Source: an uncultured Pirellulaceae bacterium (lineage in GTDB: Bacteria > Planctomycetota > Planctomycetia > Pirellulales > Pirellulaceae). From it: a stretch of DNA of 47,310 bases. The notes beneath the pieces are model-generated. The model had not been told where the DNA came from. It worked only from the letters and a program-made list of their open reading frames with translations, and ran no database searches. Every line of letters starts with the position of its first letter. Position 1 is the stretch's first letter. The stretch lies in NCBI GenBank assembly GCA_937928555.1, contig CALFWR010000042.1:1-47310 (forward strand). Reading direction: 5' to 3'. A program made the position numbers and the translations under genes. This document shows, one piece after another, positions 8,755-18,505 of the stretch.

Positions 8755-10092
8755 ATGAACGCAGATCCTTCTGACACAACGACGGAATTCAGCTGCCCTC
8801 AATGCGAGGCCAGATTGCGCGTGCCGGCAACATTGGCGGGTCAAAGTGCAAAATGCCCCAGCTGTAGCGCGATCGCTTCGGTTCCCCAATCCGACGCTCC
8901 GGCGGCGACTTCATTAAAGCCAGCGGCGACTTCATTAAAGCCAGCGGCAACCGAAACCGCGGCATCGGAATCTCCCGCAGTCGCTTCACCCGGGCAATCG
9001 CCGACAACTCCGCCCGCGGCAACCTCTCCCGCCTTGACTCACGCTCCGAACCAGCCCCCAACGCCGCATCCGCTGGACGACCCCTCGCAGCCATCGATCG
9101 TCGACATCGAACGCGAGCGGGTTGTCGGTGCCAACACCGAAACCCGTCAGTTGTTCGAACGAATCACCGAAGAAATCTCGAAAGTGTTTGTCGGTCAGCA
9201 CGAGTTGGTCGAAGGCACTCTGGTTGCACTTTTTTCTGGCGGTCACGTTTTGATCGAAAGTGTTCCCGGGCTGGGAAAGACACTGTTCGTGAGAACCCTA
9301 GGCAAAATCCTTGGCTGTGACTTTGGCCGCATCCAGTTCACCGCAGACCTGATGCCCTCTGACATCACCGGCAGCCCGATCTTCGACATGAAGACCCAGG
9401 AGTTCACTTTTCGTCCCGGTCCGGTGTTCACGCAACTTTTGTTGGCTGACGAAATCAACCGCTCGCCTGCCAAAACGCATGCGGCTCTTCTTGAGATCAT
9501 GCAGGAGCGGCGCGTGACCGTCGATGGAACGACCCACCAACTGGATTTGCCGTTTCTTGTCGTGGCCACCCAAAACCCGATCGAATCAGAAGGAACCTAC
9601 AATCTCCCAGAAGCCCAACTGGATCGTTTCCTGTTCAAGCTTCGTGCTCAATACCCCAGCGAACAGCAGGAAGCAAAGATCCTTACCATGCACGGGGATC
9701 AGATCGACCTGACCGGCAAACTGGAAAACGACATCGAAACACTGGCCAACCCGGAACAAATTCTCAACATCACCCGGGAAAGCAGCCAGGTCCGCGTGGA
9801 ACCGGTGCTGGTCGACTACATCAATCGCATCGTTCGCCTGACGCGTCAGTGGCCACAATTTTACATGGGTGCTTCGCCGCGCGCGGGAATTGGCTTGATG
9901 CAGGGAGCAAGAACGTTGGCTGCGTTTTACGGTCGCGACTATGCGGTTCCCGACGACGTCGTGCAACTGGCCCTGCCAACTCTGCGGCACCGCGTGATGC
10001 TGACGGCCGAAGCCGAAGTCGAAGGCCAAAACGTTGACGACCTGCTGCGCGATTTGATTCGTCGCGTCGAAGTGCCCCGCATCGAGCCCTGA
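8755..10092 (+). CDS. MoxR-type AAA+ ATPase with N-terminal zinc ribbon
   Basis: 445 aa. Residues 14-37 carry two CxxC knuckles (CPQC and CPSC), an MJ0042-like zinc ribbon. Then comes a low-complexity Ala/Pro/Thr linker (about 40-115), and finally a complete MoxR AAA+ core. Walker A is VPGLGKT near residue 170, Walker B LLLADEINR near 228, sensor and arginine-finger regions include ATQNPIESEGTYNLPEAQLDRFLF, and the C-terminal AAA lid follows (ASPRAGIGLMQGARTLA). MoxR ATPases act as chaperone-like remodelers, usually with a DUF58/VWA partner. The expected DUF58 gene is not downstream; trpC follows after four bases. The zinc ribbon fusion suggests an extra protein or nucleic-acid contact (inference). 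Confidence 0.93.
   Translation: MNADPSDTTTEFSCPQCEARLRVPATLAGQSAKCPSCSAIASVPQSDAPAATSLKPAATSLKPAATETAASESPAVASPGQSPTTPPAATSPALTHAPNQPPTPHPLDDPSQPSIVDIERERVVGANTETRQLFERITEEISKVFVGQHELVEGTLVALFSGGHVLIESVPGLGKTLFVRTLGKILGCDFGRIQFTADLMPSDITGSPIFDMKTQEFTFRPGPVFTQLLLADEINRSPAKTHAALLEIMQERRVTVDGTTHQLDLPFLVVATQNPIESEGTYNLPEAQLDRFLFKLRAQYPSEQQEAKILTMHGDQIDLTGKLENDIETLANPEQILNITRESSQVRVEPVLVDYINRIVRLTRQWPQFYMGASPRAGIGLMQGARTLAAFYGRDYAVPDDVVQLALPTLRHRVMLTAEAEVEGQNVDDLLRDLIRRVEVPRIEP
8899..8940 (+). repeat. Two tandem 21-bp units inside the MoxR linker
   Basis: The 21-base unit (core GGCGACTTCATTAAAG) occurs twice in a row, at 8899-8919 and 8920-8940, with one mismatch. It duplicates seven residues (PAATSLK) in the disordered linker between the zinc ribbon and the AAA+ core, and keeps the frame. 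Confidence 0.9.
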
Positions 10093-10096
10093 TTCC

Positions 10097-10888
10097 GTGC
10101 ATTCGATTCTCAAAACAATCATCGATAGCAAGCAGGCCGAAGTCCAAGCGCTCAAGTCGCAGACGTCGCTCGCAGCACTCCAGTCCGAGGCGTCTGACGC
10201 GCCGCCGGTTCGCGATTTCCTCACCGCCCTCAAACGCAAAAATGAAATTGCCCTGATCGCGGAAGTCAAAAAAGCGAGCCCGTCGAAGGGACTGATCCGT
10301 GAGGATTTCGATCCGGTTCATATCGCCAGTTGCTACCAATCCGCTGGAGCGTCCTGCATCAGCGTGTTGACCGATCGGGAGTTTTTTCAGGGCTCATTGG
10401 CCTACCTGAAATCGGTTCGCGAACAAGTTTCGATTCCCGTTCTACGCAAAGACTTCATCATCGACCCGTGGCAAGTCTGGCAGGCGCGGGCTGCGGGGGC
10501 CGATGCGGTGCTGCTAATCGCCGAATGCCTTGACGCCGAACCGTTAAAAGAACTGCACCGATTGATTGTTGAACTGGGAATGACGCCGCTGGTGGAGCTT
10601 TACCAGCAGGACAACATCGCAAAGGTGCTGGACTGTGAGCCGTTATTGGTGGGAGTCAACAACAGGGACTTGAACACGTTCGAAGTCGACCTGATGCATT
10701 CGGTTGCGGTTCGCCAACAACTCCCTGATGACATTGTCTTTGTCAGCGAAAGCGGAATCGCCACCGGCAAAGACATGGAGTTGCTACAAGGCAAGCAGAT
10801 TGACGCCGTGCTCGTTGGCGAATCACTGATGCGTCAACAGGACATCGTCCAAGCCACCCGGGCTCTGCTGGACGCGGCCGCCTGGTGA
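10097..10888 (+). CDS. trpC: Indole-3-glycerol phosphate synthase
   Basis: 263 aa, the usual length for this TIM-barrel enzyme. It converts CdRP to indole-3-glycerol phosphate in tryptophan biosynthesis, in the cytoplasm. Barrel signatures appear in order: LIAEVKKASPSKGLI (catalytic Lys region, about residues 52-66), ISVLTDREFFQGS, VLRKDFIIDPWQVWQARAAG, GVNNRDLNTFEVD, FVSESGI and AVLVGESLM. The start is GTG at 10097, four bases after the MoxR stop, and the N-terminal helix (SILKTIIDSKQAEVQALK) fits the family. No other trp gene is nearby, so the gene is an orphan that is probably co-transcribed with the MoxR cluster. Confidence 0.96.
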   Translation: MHSILKTIIDSKQAEVQALKSQTSLAALQSEASDAPPVRDFLTALKRKNEIALIAEVKKASPSKGLIREDFDPVHIASCYQSAGASCISVLTDREFFQGSLAYLKSVREQVSIPVLRKDFIIDPWQVWQARAAGADAVLLIAECLDAEPLKELHRLIVELGMTPLVELYQQDNIAKVLDCEPLLVGVNNRDLNTFEVDLMHSVAVRQQLPDDIVFVSESGIATGKDMELLQGKQIDAVLVGESLMRQQDIVQATRALLDAAAW

Positions 10889-10898
10889 CCGCCAAACG

Positions 10899-11993
10899 CT
10901 ATCGCCCGGGATAGTTGTAAGCTTTGTTGCCCGGATCAAAATCCGCGTCGCCGAACCCGAGGTTAAGTTTGACGTTCAGGTAGGTGTACTCTTCGAGGAG
11001 CCTTGGTTTTCCACCAGCCTCGGGCCAGAGATGTGCTGAATACCGGATCGGCAGTTTGTACTCGTCGTCGATGAAGACCTTGGCTTTGTGAAAGTCATAG
11101 GGTGCCTTGTTCACCGGGTGGGTGACTTCGATCGTACTGCACAGGCGACCGTTGAGCTTTGCACCCTTTCGGTAAACCACTTCGCAGTCCCCGGCCTTGC
11201 GATCGCGTTCGGCTTTTTCGATAAGCTTTACCATCAAATTTTCGAGGCCCGCTTCGTAGACCGGGTAGCGGTTGCCCTGCATCGCCAGCCAACCCGTGGG
11301 ATCAAGATTGAATGTCTTCAAACCCAACATACCGGACCCTTCGTGGACGCAAAGCCTTCCCTGGTTTCGGCCTTCGACCCAAATGACTTCGCGGCCACTG
11401 CAGGCTTTGGGTTTGAGGAACTTCAGGTAGATACTTAATGGGACACGCTCTGTTTCGGTTTCGATGGGAGAGCGAACCTTGATTTGGGCGTACTCCGGAT
11501 CCAGCAGCTTGTCTTTGACACGTTCACGCTTAACCAAAATCGCCGAATAGTCCCGAACGTTTTCCCGAAAGTTTTTCAAACCACGGTAGGCAACGGTGAT
11601 CGCTTCATCGAGCGGATGGGATTTGGTTTTAGTGACCGTTGGCTGAACAGGAAGGGCAGGGGGGCCTGTCGAAGGAAACGCAAGAGCGGGAGCAAGCGGT
11701 GCGGCTTCGAGGTCAGGAAGGATCTTTGAAGCAGACGGCAGGATCGTCGCAGGCGTAGGATCAATCGTGGCCGTGACCAACTGACTTTTGACATTGTCAA
11801 CATTGTCAGTGGCAGCTTTGCCAATCGGAGGAACGTTGTCGTGTGTGGCTTTGGCAACCCGATGAATGGGTTCGGTGATCTTCTTTTGAACTGAATCAGC
11901 GTGGCTACTTTCCTGGGCCTCCACAGGCGCAGAAATAAATGTGCAAACCAACAACAGCGAAGCTACGTGTGAAAAGAAAATCTTTGAAAGCAT
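10899..11993 (-). CDS. DUF1571 domain secreted protein
   Basis: 364 aa with a signal peptide (FFSHVASLLLVCTFISAPVEA) and a Pro/Ala-rich spacer to about residue 125. A DUF1571 domain follows: LKNFRENVRDYSAILVKRER, VPLSIYLKFLKP, REVIWVEGRNQGRL, LDPTGWLAMQGNRYP, and the C-terminal AKVFIDDEYKLPIRY / LLEEYTYLNVKLNLGFGDADF. DUF1571 belongs to the LolA/LolB-like outer-membrane lipoprotein carrier fold group; planctomycetes carry several and no function is proved. It converges on trpC with 10 bases between the stops and no obvious hairpin. A good sigma70-like promoter lies upstream at 12031-12059. Confidence 0.88.
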   Translation of the reverse strand: MLSKIFFSHVASLLLVCTFISAPVEAQESSHADSVQKKITEPIHRVAKATHDNVPPIGKAATDNVDNVKSQLVTATIDPTPATILPSASKILPDLEAAPLAPALAFPSTGPPALPVQPTVTKTKSHPLDEAITVAYRGLKNFRENVRDYSAILVKRERVKDKLLDPEYAQIKVRSPIETETERVPLSIYLKFLKPKACSGREVIWVEGRNQGRLCVHEGSGMLGLKTFNLDPTGWLAMQGNRYPVYEAGLENLMVKLIEKAERDRKAGDCEVVYRKGAKLNGRLCSTIEVTHPVNKAPYDFHKAKVFIDDEYKLPIRYSAHLWPEAGGKPRLLEEYTYLNVKLNLGFGDADFDPGNKAYNYPGR

Positions 11994-12295
11994 CCGTTAC
12001 TCTGTCTGTTCCAGTCCATGAACGAAGCGGATTGTAGATAGCCAACCCGAACGAGGCAATTCACTCACCCTCAACTGCTAGCTGTAAGGAGTGTCGCCGT
12101 TGCAGGTCTTATCGCCAGTTTGCTGACGGGTCTTGCAGTCCAATTGGAAAGCTGACCGGCACGAAACTCACAAAGCCCAAGGTCGAATTACCCAGACGGA
12201 AAAATCATCCGTCCAGGCTGCGTTGGCCTTACGATCACACCCCAAAGGAGCAAAAAAATTTTGGCAAATTTCGCTGCCGCCACTGGACAGAGTGG
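11994..12295. other. Intergenic region upstream of the DUF1571 gene
   Basis: About 300 bases separate the DUF1571 start from the stop of the small lipoprotein gene, both on the minus strand. The only structure I see is the minus-strand promoter at 12031-12059. The rest holds no supported gene; the Arg-rich reading frame that crosses it is out of frame with the lipoprotein and resembles no family. Confidence 0.6.
12031..12059 (-). promoter_or_regulatory. Sigma70-like promoter of the DUF1571 gene
   Basis: On the minus strand TTGCCT (12054-12059) and TACAAT (12031-12036) are separated by exactly 17 bases. The -10 lies about 38 bases before the DUF1571 ATG. Hexamers and spacing match a housekeeping promoter well; use in vivo is an inference. 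Confidence 0.55.
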
Positions 12296-12622
12296 TTAAT
12301 CGGGGCCGTTGAGCGATGGAAGCGAGTCGCTTTGCCCGTCTTGGGGATCGTCGTCGAATGGCAGCGTTTCCAGCTCGCCTTCTTTTTCTTCCTGCTTTGT
12401 TGGGGCTTGGTTGTCGCCCGACCCGGCGGCAGAATCGGGCTTGATGTTCAGATCGGTAACAACCTTTTCCTGCTTTTTTTCTGCCGGTTTCTCTTTCACC
12501 GGGGTCTGATTGGAACAACCAACAGATACGCAAAGCGCAAGTACCAGGGCCACCAGGGAAACAAATCCCGCAGGACCGATCGAAGGAACACCAAAGAAAG
12601 CGTAACGGCTATCGCGTCTCAT
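12296..12622 (-). CDS. Small lipoprotein, hypothetical
   Basis: 108 aa. A hydrophobic signal segment ends in the lipobox VSVGC, and the mature part is short, charged and disordered (KEKPAEKKQEKVV, then acidic FDDDPQDGQSD). No domain is recognisable. It lies 110 bases downstream of the flippase gene on the same strand and may be co-transcribed with it. The lipobox and the charged composition support a real envelope protein over a chance frame. Confidence 0.7.
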   Translation of the reverse strand: MRRDSRYAFFGVPSIGPAGFVSLVALVLALCVSVGCSNQTPVKEKPAEKKQEKVVTDLNIKPDSAAGSGDNQAPTKQEEKEGELETLPFDDDPQDGQSDSLPSLNGPD

Positions 12623-12732
12623 AGCTCAATGCTTGATTCAGGAATGAAATGAAACAGAGCCGATATTTTACCGAACTGTCTTCATTAGTTCCACAGCATC
12701 TGGGTGCCGGTCGGTTTCGCGTTCCGATTCAG

Positions 12733-14268
12733 CTATTTCCGCTGGACCTTCGCGATCAGTTTGCCAACAAGCCCCGCGACTTCCTGCTTTTCTTTGGCGT
12801 CGAAGACAACTCTGGTGAAACATCCGACAATCGCAACGACAACCATGGCAACCGCAGCCAGAGAGGTTGGCAGCAACAGCAGGATCGGCACACAAGCACA
12901 AAACCAAATACCAGAATCACATTTGCAGCCAAAATAGTGGTTGCTCAACAGGATCAAAGCCAGCAAAAACCCGTTGGAGACCGATGTCGCCAGCACCGCC
13001 CCGGCGACTCCCCAAACCGGGATCAGCAACCAGTTCAACAGCAGGTTCAGCAGCAAGCTCACCAGCAGCGAAGCGGCCGAGTACTTTCCTTTTTCTGCCA
13101 CCCACAAGTAGTCCTGACCCACGGTATATAAACCAAACCAGATGCAATAGACCAACGTCATCGGCAAAATGGACAGACCCTCCTCGTAGCGACCTTGCAG
13201 AACGGTGTCGAAGACAAACGGTGCGGCTATCAGCACTGCCACACCAATCCCGGTGAATCCGAGCGCCGTCAGTTTGAGCGTCCAGCGAAGCTGATGGCGG
13301 GTTTTTTCTTTTTCGTCCTTCTCCCAGTGAGCGGCCATATAAGGCAACAGCACCCCGGCCAACACGCCGGCAAGACTGATCAGGACCAATGGAATGGTTC
13401 GCCCGGAGTGATATTGTCCGACAAGCCCAAGCGTCAGGTCACTGCTAACGGTCGAACAGAGCATCAGCATGTAGCGGTCGCTTAGCTCAAAGCAGTTGTT
13501 GAAAAAGTTCGATGCCCACAGCCAGGCGGCAAACGGAGCCAACCGCGCCCACATTTGTCGATGACGAAGAACCTCACCGTCGTTAACGATCGATCCGCGG
13601 ATCCTGTACAGCAGCCAGACCCCGGGAATTATCCCCAGCAAACTACTAAGCCCAAATCCTATCGTGGCGCCGATGGCCGCATTCTCAAAGCAAACCGCCA
13701 TCCCCAGCCCAAGGGTCGCGAACAGGATTCCGATCAGGAATCGCACCAGCGTCACCATGCGAACCTGACGCAACGACTCCAACAGCGATACCACGAAATT
13801 CGAAGCCGAAACCATCACCAGGCAGAAAGCCATCGCGTAGACCAACCCCGTAAATTTTGGGCTAAAGAAAACGAGATTCGAAAAAGTCTCCGGCAGGGCG
13901 ATCATCGCTGCCGCAGCCAGCAGCGTCAAAATGGTCGTTGCGACGGCAATCCGTTTGATGAAAGATCGCAGCTGTCCGCGTTGGCGATAGTGTTCGGTGT
14001 ATTTGCCAAAGCACCCCGGCAGGCCAAGCATCGCCAGCGGGATCAGCATCATCAGAAAACTCCACACAAAGGACCATTGTCCGAGTTGCTGTTCGTTCAT
14101 GAACCGGCAGAACAGCAGGCCACGAACAAAGCCGATCGCGCGCTGACCGACCGTCAGAATCAAAGCGAACACAACCCCGGTGGCGATCGAGTCGGTGACC
14201 AGTTCGCGGGTGCGAACTTTGGGTGTCGCAGGCAGGGTGGAAATTTTGGTTTTGGAACCGGTGGCCAT
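12733..14268 (-). CDS. Polysaccharide/oligosaccharide flippase (MVF/Wzx-like)
   Basis: 511 aa and about 13-14 hydrophobic segments across the whole length. This is the topology of the MOP superfamily (Wzx/RfbX, polysaccharide biosynthesis proteins), which flip lipid-linked glycans across the inner membrane. Supporting features are an N-terminal segment with GQRAIGFVRGLLFCRFMNEQ, and later GQYHSGRTIPLVLISLAGVL and LLPYMAAHWEKDEKEKT, matching the loop layout of this family. No glycosyltransferase or polymerase gene is adjacent, so the glycan cannot be named. The start ATG at 14268 precedes a soluble 25-residue lead. Confidence 0.82.
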   Translation of the reverse strand: MATGSKTKISTLPATPKVRTRELVTDSIATGVVFALILTVGQRAIGFVRGLLFCRFMNEQQLGQWSFVWSFLMMLIPLAMLGLPGCFGKYTEHYRQRGQLRSFIKRIAVATTILTLLAAAAMIALPETFSNLVFFSPKFTGLVYAMAFCLVMVSASNFVVSLLESLRQVRMVTLVRFLIGILFATLGLGMAVCFENAAIGATIGFGLSSLLGIIPGVWLLYRIRGSIVNDGEVLRHRQMWARLAPFAAWLWASNFFNNCFELSDRYMLMLCSTVSSDLTLGLVGQYHSGRTIPLVLISLAGVLAGVLLPYMAAHWEKDEKEKTRHQLRWTLKLTALGFTGIGVAVLIAAPFVFDTVLQGRYEEGLSILPMTLVYCIWFGLYTVGQDYLWVAEKGKYSAASLLVSLLLNLLLNWLLIPVWGVAGAVLATSVSNGFLLALILLSNHYFGCKCDSGIWFCACVPILLLLPTSLAAVAMVVVAIVGCFTRVVFDAKEKQEVAGLVGKLIAKVQRK

Positions 14269-14559
14269 GGGCGGGTGCGTTGTAGGTAGGTGTCGAGTTG
14301 ATCACGGAGATCAAATTTGAACGCTGAATTGTGGGTTACTTGAACAGGGCGCGATCGAGCCAAATCACAACAAACGTCGGGAGTTTTCTGAACATTGCGT
14401 ATTTTTCTGATTGTCCGGAATCCCCTGATTTATCCTTCAGGCGGGCCTGAGCATTTGAATTCGAAAAGGCAATTCGTTCTAATCCGTATGGCAGTTCACA
14501 TCGCGACGCTGCTCGCGTTGCTGTTGAACTGCGGAATCCCAATTTGAACTCGTGAGACA

Positions 14560-15387
14560 ATGATGTTGCGATATTTGTTTGTGGGGCTGCTACTGGCAGC
14601 CATCGTTATTGGCAGCTACGTCGGCTGCGGCCCTCAACTGAAAGTGGCTGGCCAGAAAGCGATCGACAAAATTAACGAACTGCTTGGCGAAATCGATGTG
14701 AAGCTGGCAGAGATTGAGTCGCAGAAGGCCAGTCTCGAATCAGGTGTTCGCAAGGCGACCGAGGCGAGAGTTTCGTCCAAGTTCCATCTTGAGAACCTTG
14801 GAGAGAAAAAAGCCGCTCAAGAAGCCAAAAAGGCCAAGAACTTGGCCGAAGTCAAACGACTGGTAGCGCTGATTGAAAAGGCCGGCAGCGAAGATGAAGT
14901 TGCCAATGATGCTGGTCGAATGGTCACGAAGGAAGCCCTTCAATTGGCCCTCAAAGAGCGACTTCAAAAAGGCAAGGCAATCAATGCCAACCTGAATGGA
15001 GCGATTCTCCCCTTGCTCGAGACCTACGAAAAAAATATGGCGATTCATACAAAGAACGAAAAGGTATCCCGGGCACAGCTTGCAAAAATCGAGACCAAAA
15101 TCGCGCAATTAAAAGCTGAAAAGGAGCGTCTTGATACGATGAAGCAAACCAAAGTTCTCCTGGGTAATGGAGAATCCATCAGCGACAGCTTTGACAAACT
15201 TGAAAAAAGCGTCGACGACTTGCTGGTCGAAGTAAAGACTCAGAATGAAATCGCGGAAGAAAGTGTCGACAGGCGTGCCGCTGCAATGGACGAAGACACT
15301 TCCCTTGACGAGTTGCTTGGTTCAACGACTGACGAAGATGACTCTTTGCTTTCCGATGCCAAAGAATTTCTCGGTGACAACCAGTAG
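14560..15387 (+). CDS. Membrane-anchored long coiled-coil protein, PspA-like shape
   Basis: 275 aa. One N-terminal hydrophobic helix (LFVGLLLAAIVIGSYVGC) is followed by almost uninterrupted Lys/Glu/Ala-rich helix to about residue 225 and an acidic, probably disordered tail (MDEDTSLDELLGSTTDEDD). The cysteine after SYVG could be lipidated, but the lipobox is poor. The pattern (two long helices, then SISDSFDKLEKSVDDL) recalls PspA/IM30 hairpins; this is a shape resemblance, not a demonstrated homology. A terminator follows at 15418-15455, so it is a separate unit from the similarly built next gene. The start could also be the second ATG at 14563. Confidence 0.75.
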   Translation: MMLRYLFVGLLLAAIVIGSYVGCGPQLKVAGQKAIDKINELLGEIDVKLAEIESQKASLESGVRKATEARVSSKFHLENLGEKKAAQEAKKAKNLAEVKRLVALIEKAGSEDEVANDAGRMVTKEALQLALKERLQKGKAINANLNGAILPLLETYEKNMAIHTKNEKVSRAQLAKIETKIAQLKAEKERLDTMKQTKVLLGNGESISDSFDKLEKSVDDLLVEVKTQNEIAEESVDRRAAAMDEDTSLDELLGSTTDEDDSLLSDAKEFLGDNQ

Positions 15388-15417
15388 TTTGGATGCTCCC
15401 TTTCAACAAGCAAACAT

Positions 15418-15455
15418 GCACGTGGCGACCGAATTGTCGTCGCGTGCTTTTTTTT
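15418..15455 (+). terminator. Rho-independent terminator
   Basis: A 12-base arm (GCACGTGGCGAC, 15418-15429) pairs with GTCGTCGCGTGC (15436-15447), allowing G-T pairs. Eight T residues (15448-15455) follow directly. It ends the coiled-coil gene and separates it from the next start at 15467. Confidence 0.85.
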
Positions 15456-15466
15456 GAGACGACATC

Positions 15467-16045
15467 ATGAAATCGATTCAAAACGCCATCTTCGTTTTTT
15501 TGTTCTGTGCAGTGGTTGCGGGAGTTTATCTGTGGGTTATCGGCGATCTGAAGTTTACAGGCAACAGTGACCCGAGCGAGACAGCGATCAACAACACCGG
15601 GTTTCTCAAAACCCCTGCCGAGTTCCGCAGGAAACTGGCCGAATTGCGAATGGATCAGGACAAAGTCAAGCGTCGCAAGCAATTGCTTCTTGAACGAAAA
15701 CAGGAAACAGTTGACTTCCTCAAAGAGAAAGGTGTCACTTCGGACAGTGATCTGACGGACAAGGACGTAAAGTACGCGGTCCACAATCTCAAACGATACG
15801 TCGCCGACACCAAAAACATGGACACGATTATTGCACGGTATAACGAGCCCATTGCGGCAATCGAAGCCATGCTGCAGCGACTCGAACAGGAACGTATCGC
15901 CGAAGAAGTCGCCATCTCCGACGAACGAGCGATGGAACTTGGAAAAATGCTCATCGACCTGGACGAAAAGCTTTCCGGGGACGAACTGGACGTGCTCGAA
16001 GTCGAGGAACTTCGCGACATGCTGGACCTGGAACTGAACGAGTAA
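15467..16045 (+). CDS. Membrane-anchored coiled-coil protein, hypothetical
   Basis: 192 aa. A single N-terminal transmembrane helix (AIFVFLFCAVVAGVYLWVI) is followed by charged coiled-coil helices (FRRKLAELRMDQDKVKRRKQ; AAIEAMLQRLEQERIAEE) and a very acidic C-terminus (DELDVLEVEELRDMLDLELNE). No enzymatic motif. Its plan (anchor, helical hairpin, acidic tail) matches the upstream gene, so the two may be distant paralogues or partners. It starts 11 bases after the terminator T-run, so its own promoter must lie in or before the terminator, or some read-through must occur. It converges on glmS. Confidence 0.72.
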   Translation: MKSIQNAIFVFLFCAVVAGVYLWVIGDLKFTGNSDPSETAINNTGFLKTPAEFRRKLAELRMDQDKVKRRKQLLLERKQETVDFLKEKGVTSDSDLTDKDVKYAVHNLKRYVADTKNMDTIIARYNEPIAAIEAMLQRLEQERIAEEVAISDERAMELGKMLIDLDEKLSGDELDVLEVEELRDMLDLELNE

Positions 16046-16127
16046 GCCACACCGGCGAAGCGAGCGTTCCTTTGGGACTGTTTCGCATTGCTTCCCCAAA
16101 CGACAACTGGTCCGCGCAAACGTCCCC

Positions 16128-17993
<1,866 letters not shown>

Positions 17994-18505
17994 AATGCTG
18001 ATGTCGACTGGGAGAGAGTAGGGAGGCAAGATTCGCGATTTGAATTCACGAATTGCCAATGGTAAATGTCGTTATCGGATTCAACCAGCGTAAATCTTTT
18101 CCAACTGGACTCTCGCTTGCCCATTTTGGCGCGCCCGACGGCGGAATTGCCCCGCGGATTGAAGCTTTAGCCAAAACGAAAAAACTGGCTCAGAAAGGAC
18201 AAAAAAGTTAGCCGGAAAAAGGCCATTTGAGCCGGTAAAACCGGTACTTTTTTCAATTCTGCCAGCAGAAAGAAAGAAACGTGGAAAACTGCCAGATCCA
18301 TATTGACCGGGCTTTTGGCGGTCTCTAATTATCGGCCCACGAATAGATCGTGACTGATTGTGGACTACGCCAGTGTTCCGTTGTTTCGGAGCTTGGATAG
18401 GTCTTCAGAGCAGGATGCTTTGAAGCCGCCAGGGTTGAAACCCTGCAAGACCGCAGTCAGAAAATAATTTGCAGGGTATTTACGTCACAGGACAAGGAGA
18501 GTTGC
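17994..18505. other. Divergent intergenic region between glmS and the secretin gene
   Basis: Just over 500 bases with no supported gene. On the plus strand, candidate hexamers TTGACC (18303-18308) and TCTAAT (18324-18329) are 15 bases apart and could drive the secretin with a leader of about 170 bases. A weak CCGGT-AAA-ACCGG stem (18232-18244) followed by six T residues is also present. The most structured part, directly before the secretin start, is described separately. Confidence 0.5.
18430..18500 (+). promoter_or_regulatory. Secretin leader with mutually exclusive stem-loops and ribosome binding site
   Basis: CAGGG (18430-18434) can pair with CCCTG (18441-18445) around a six-base loop. 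CCCTGC (18441-18446) can instead pair with GCAGGG (18471-18476). The two hairpins share one arm and cannot form together. A strong Shine-Dalgarno AAGGAGA (18494-18500) sits five bases before the GTG start at 18506. This layout is compatible with translational switching or an RNA-binding site; that role is inference from sequence only. Confidence 0.45.

Noticed and set aside
12168..12533. Arg-rich minus-strand reading frame of 121 codons
   Set aside because: It overlaps the lipoprotein gene in another frame, has a composition typical of shadow frames in GC-rich DNA and matches no family.
13555..14289. Long plus-strand reading frame antisense to the flippase
   Set aside because: Gln/Arg/His-rich sequence without hydrophobic core or motif; it mirrors the codon bias of the real minus-strand gene.
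17994..18130. Possible glmS ribozyme upstream of glmS
   Set aside because: No recognisable ribozyme core or cleavage context is present and the class is mainly known from Gram-positive bacteria.
18232..18252. Short CCGGT-AAA-ACCGG stem followed by six T residues
   Set aside because: Only five base pairs, no gene ends just upstream on that strand, and two bases separate the stem from the T run. It may be chance.
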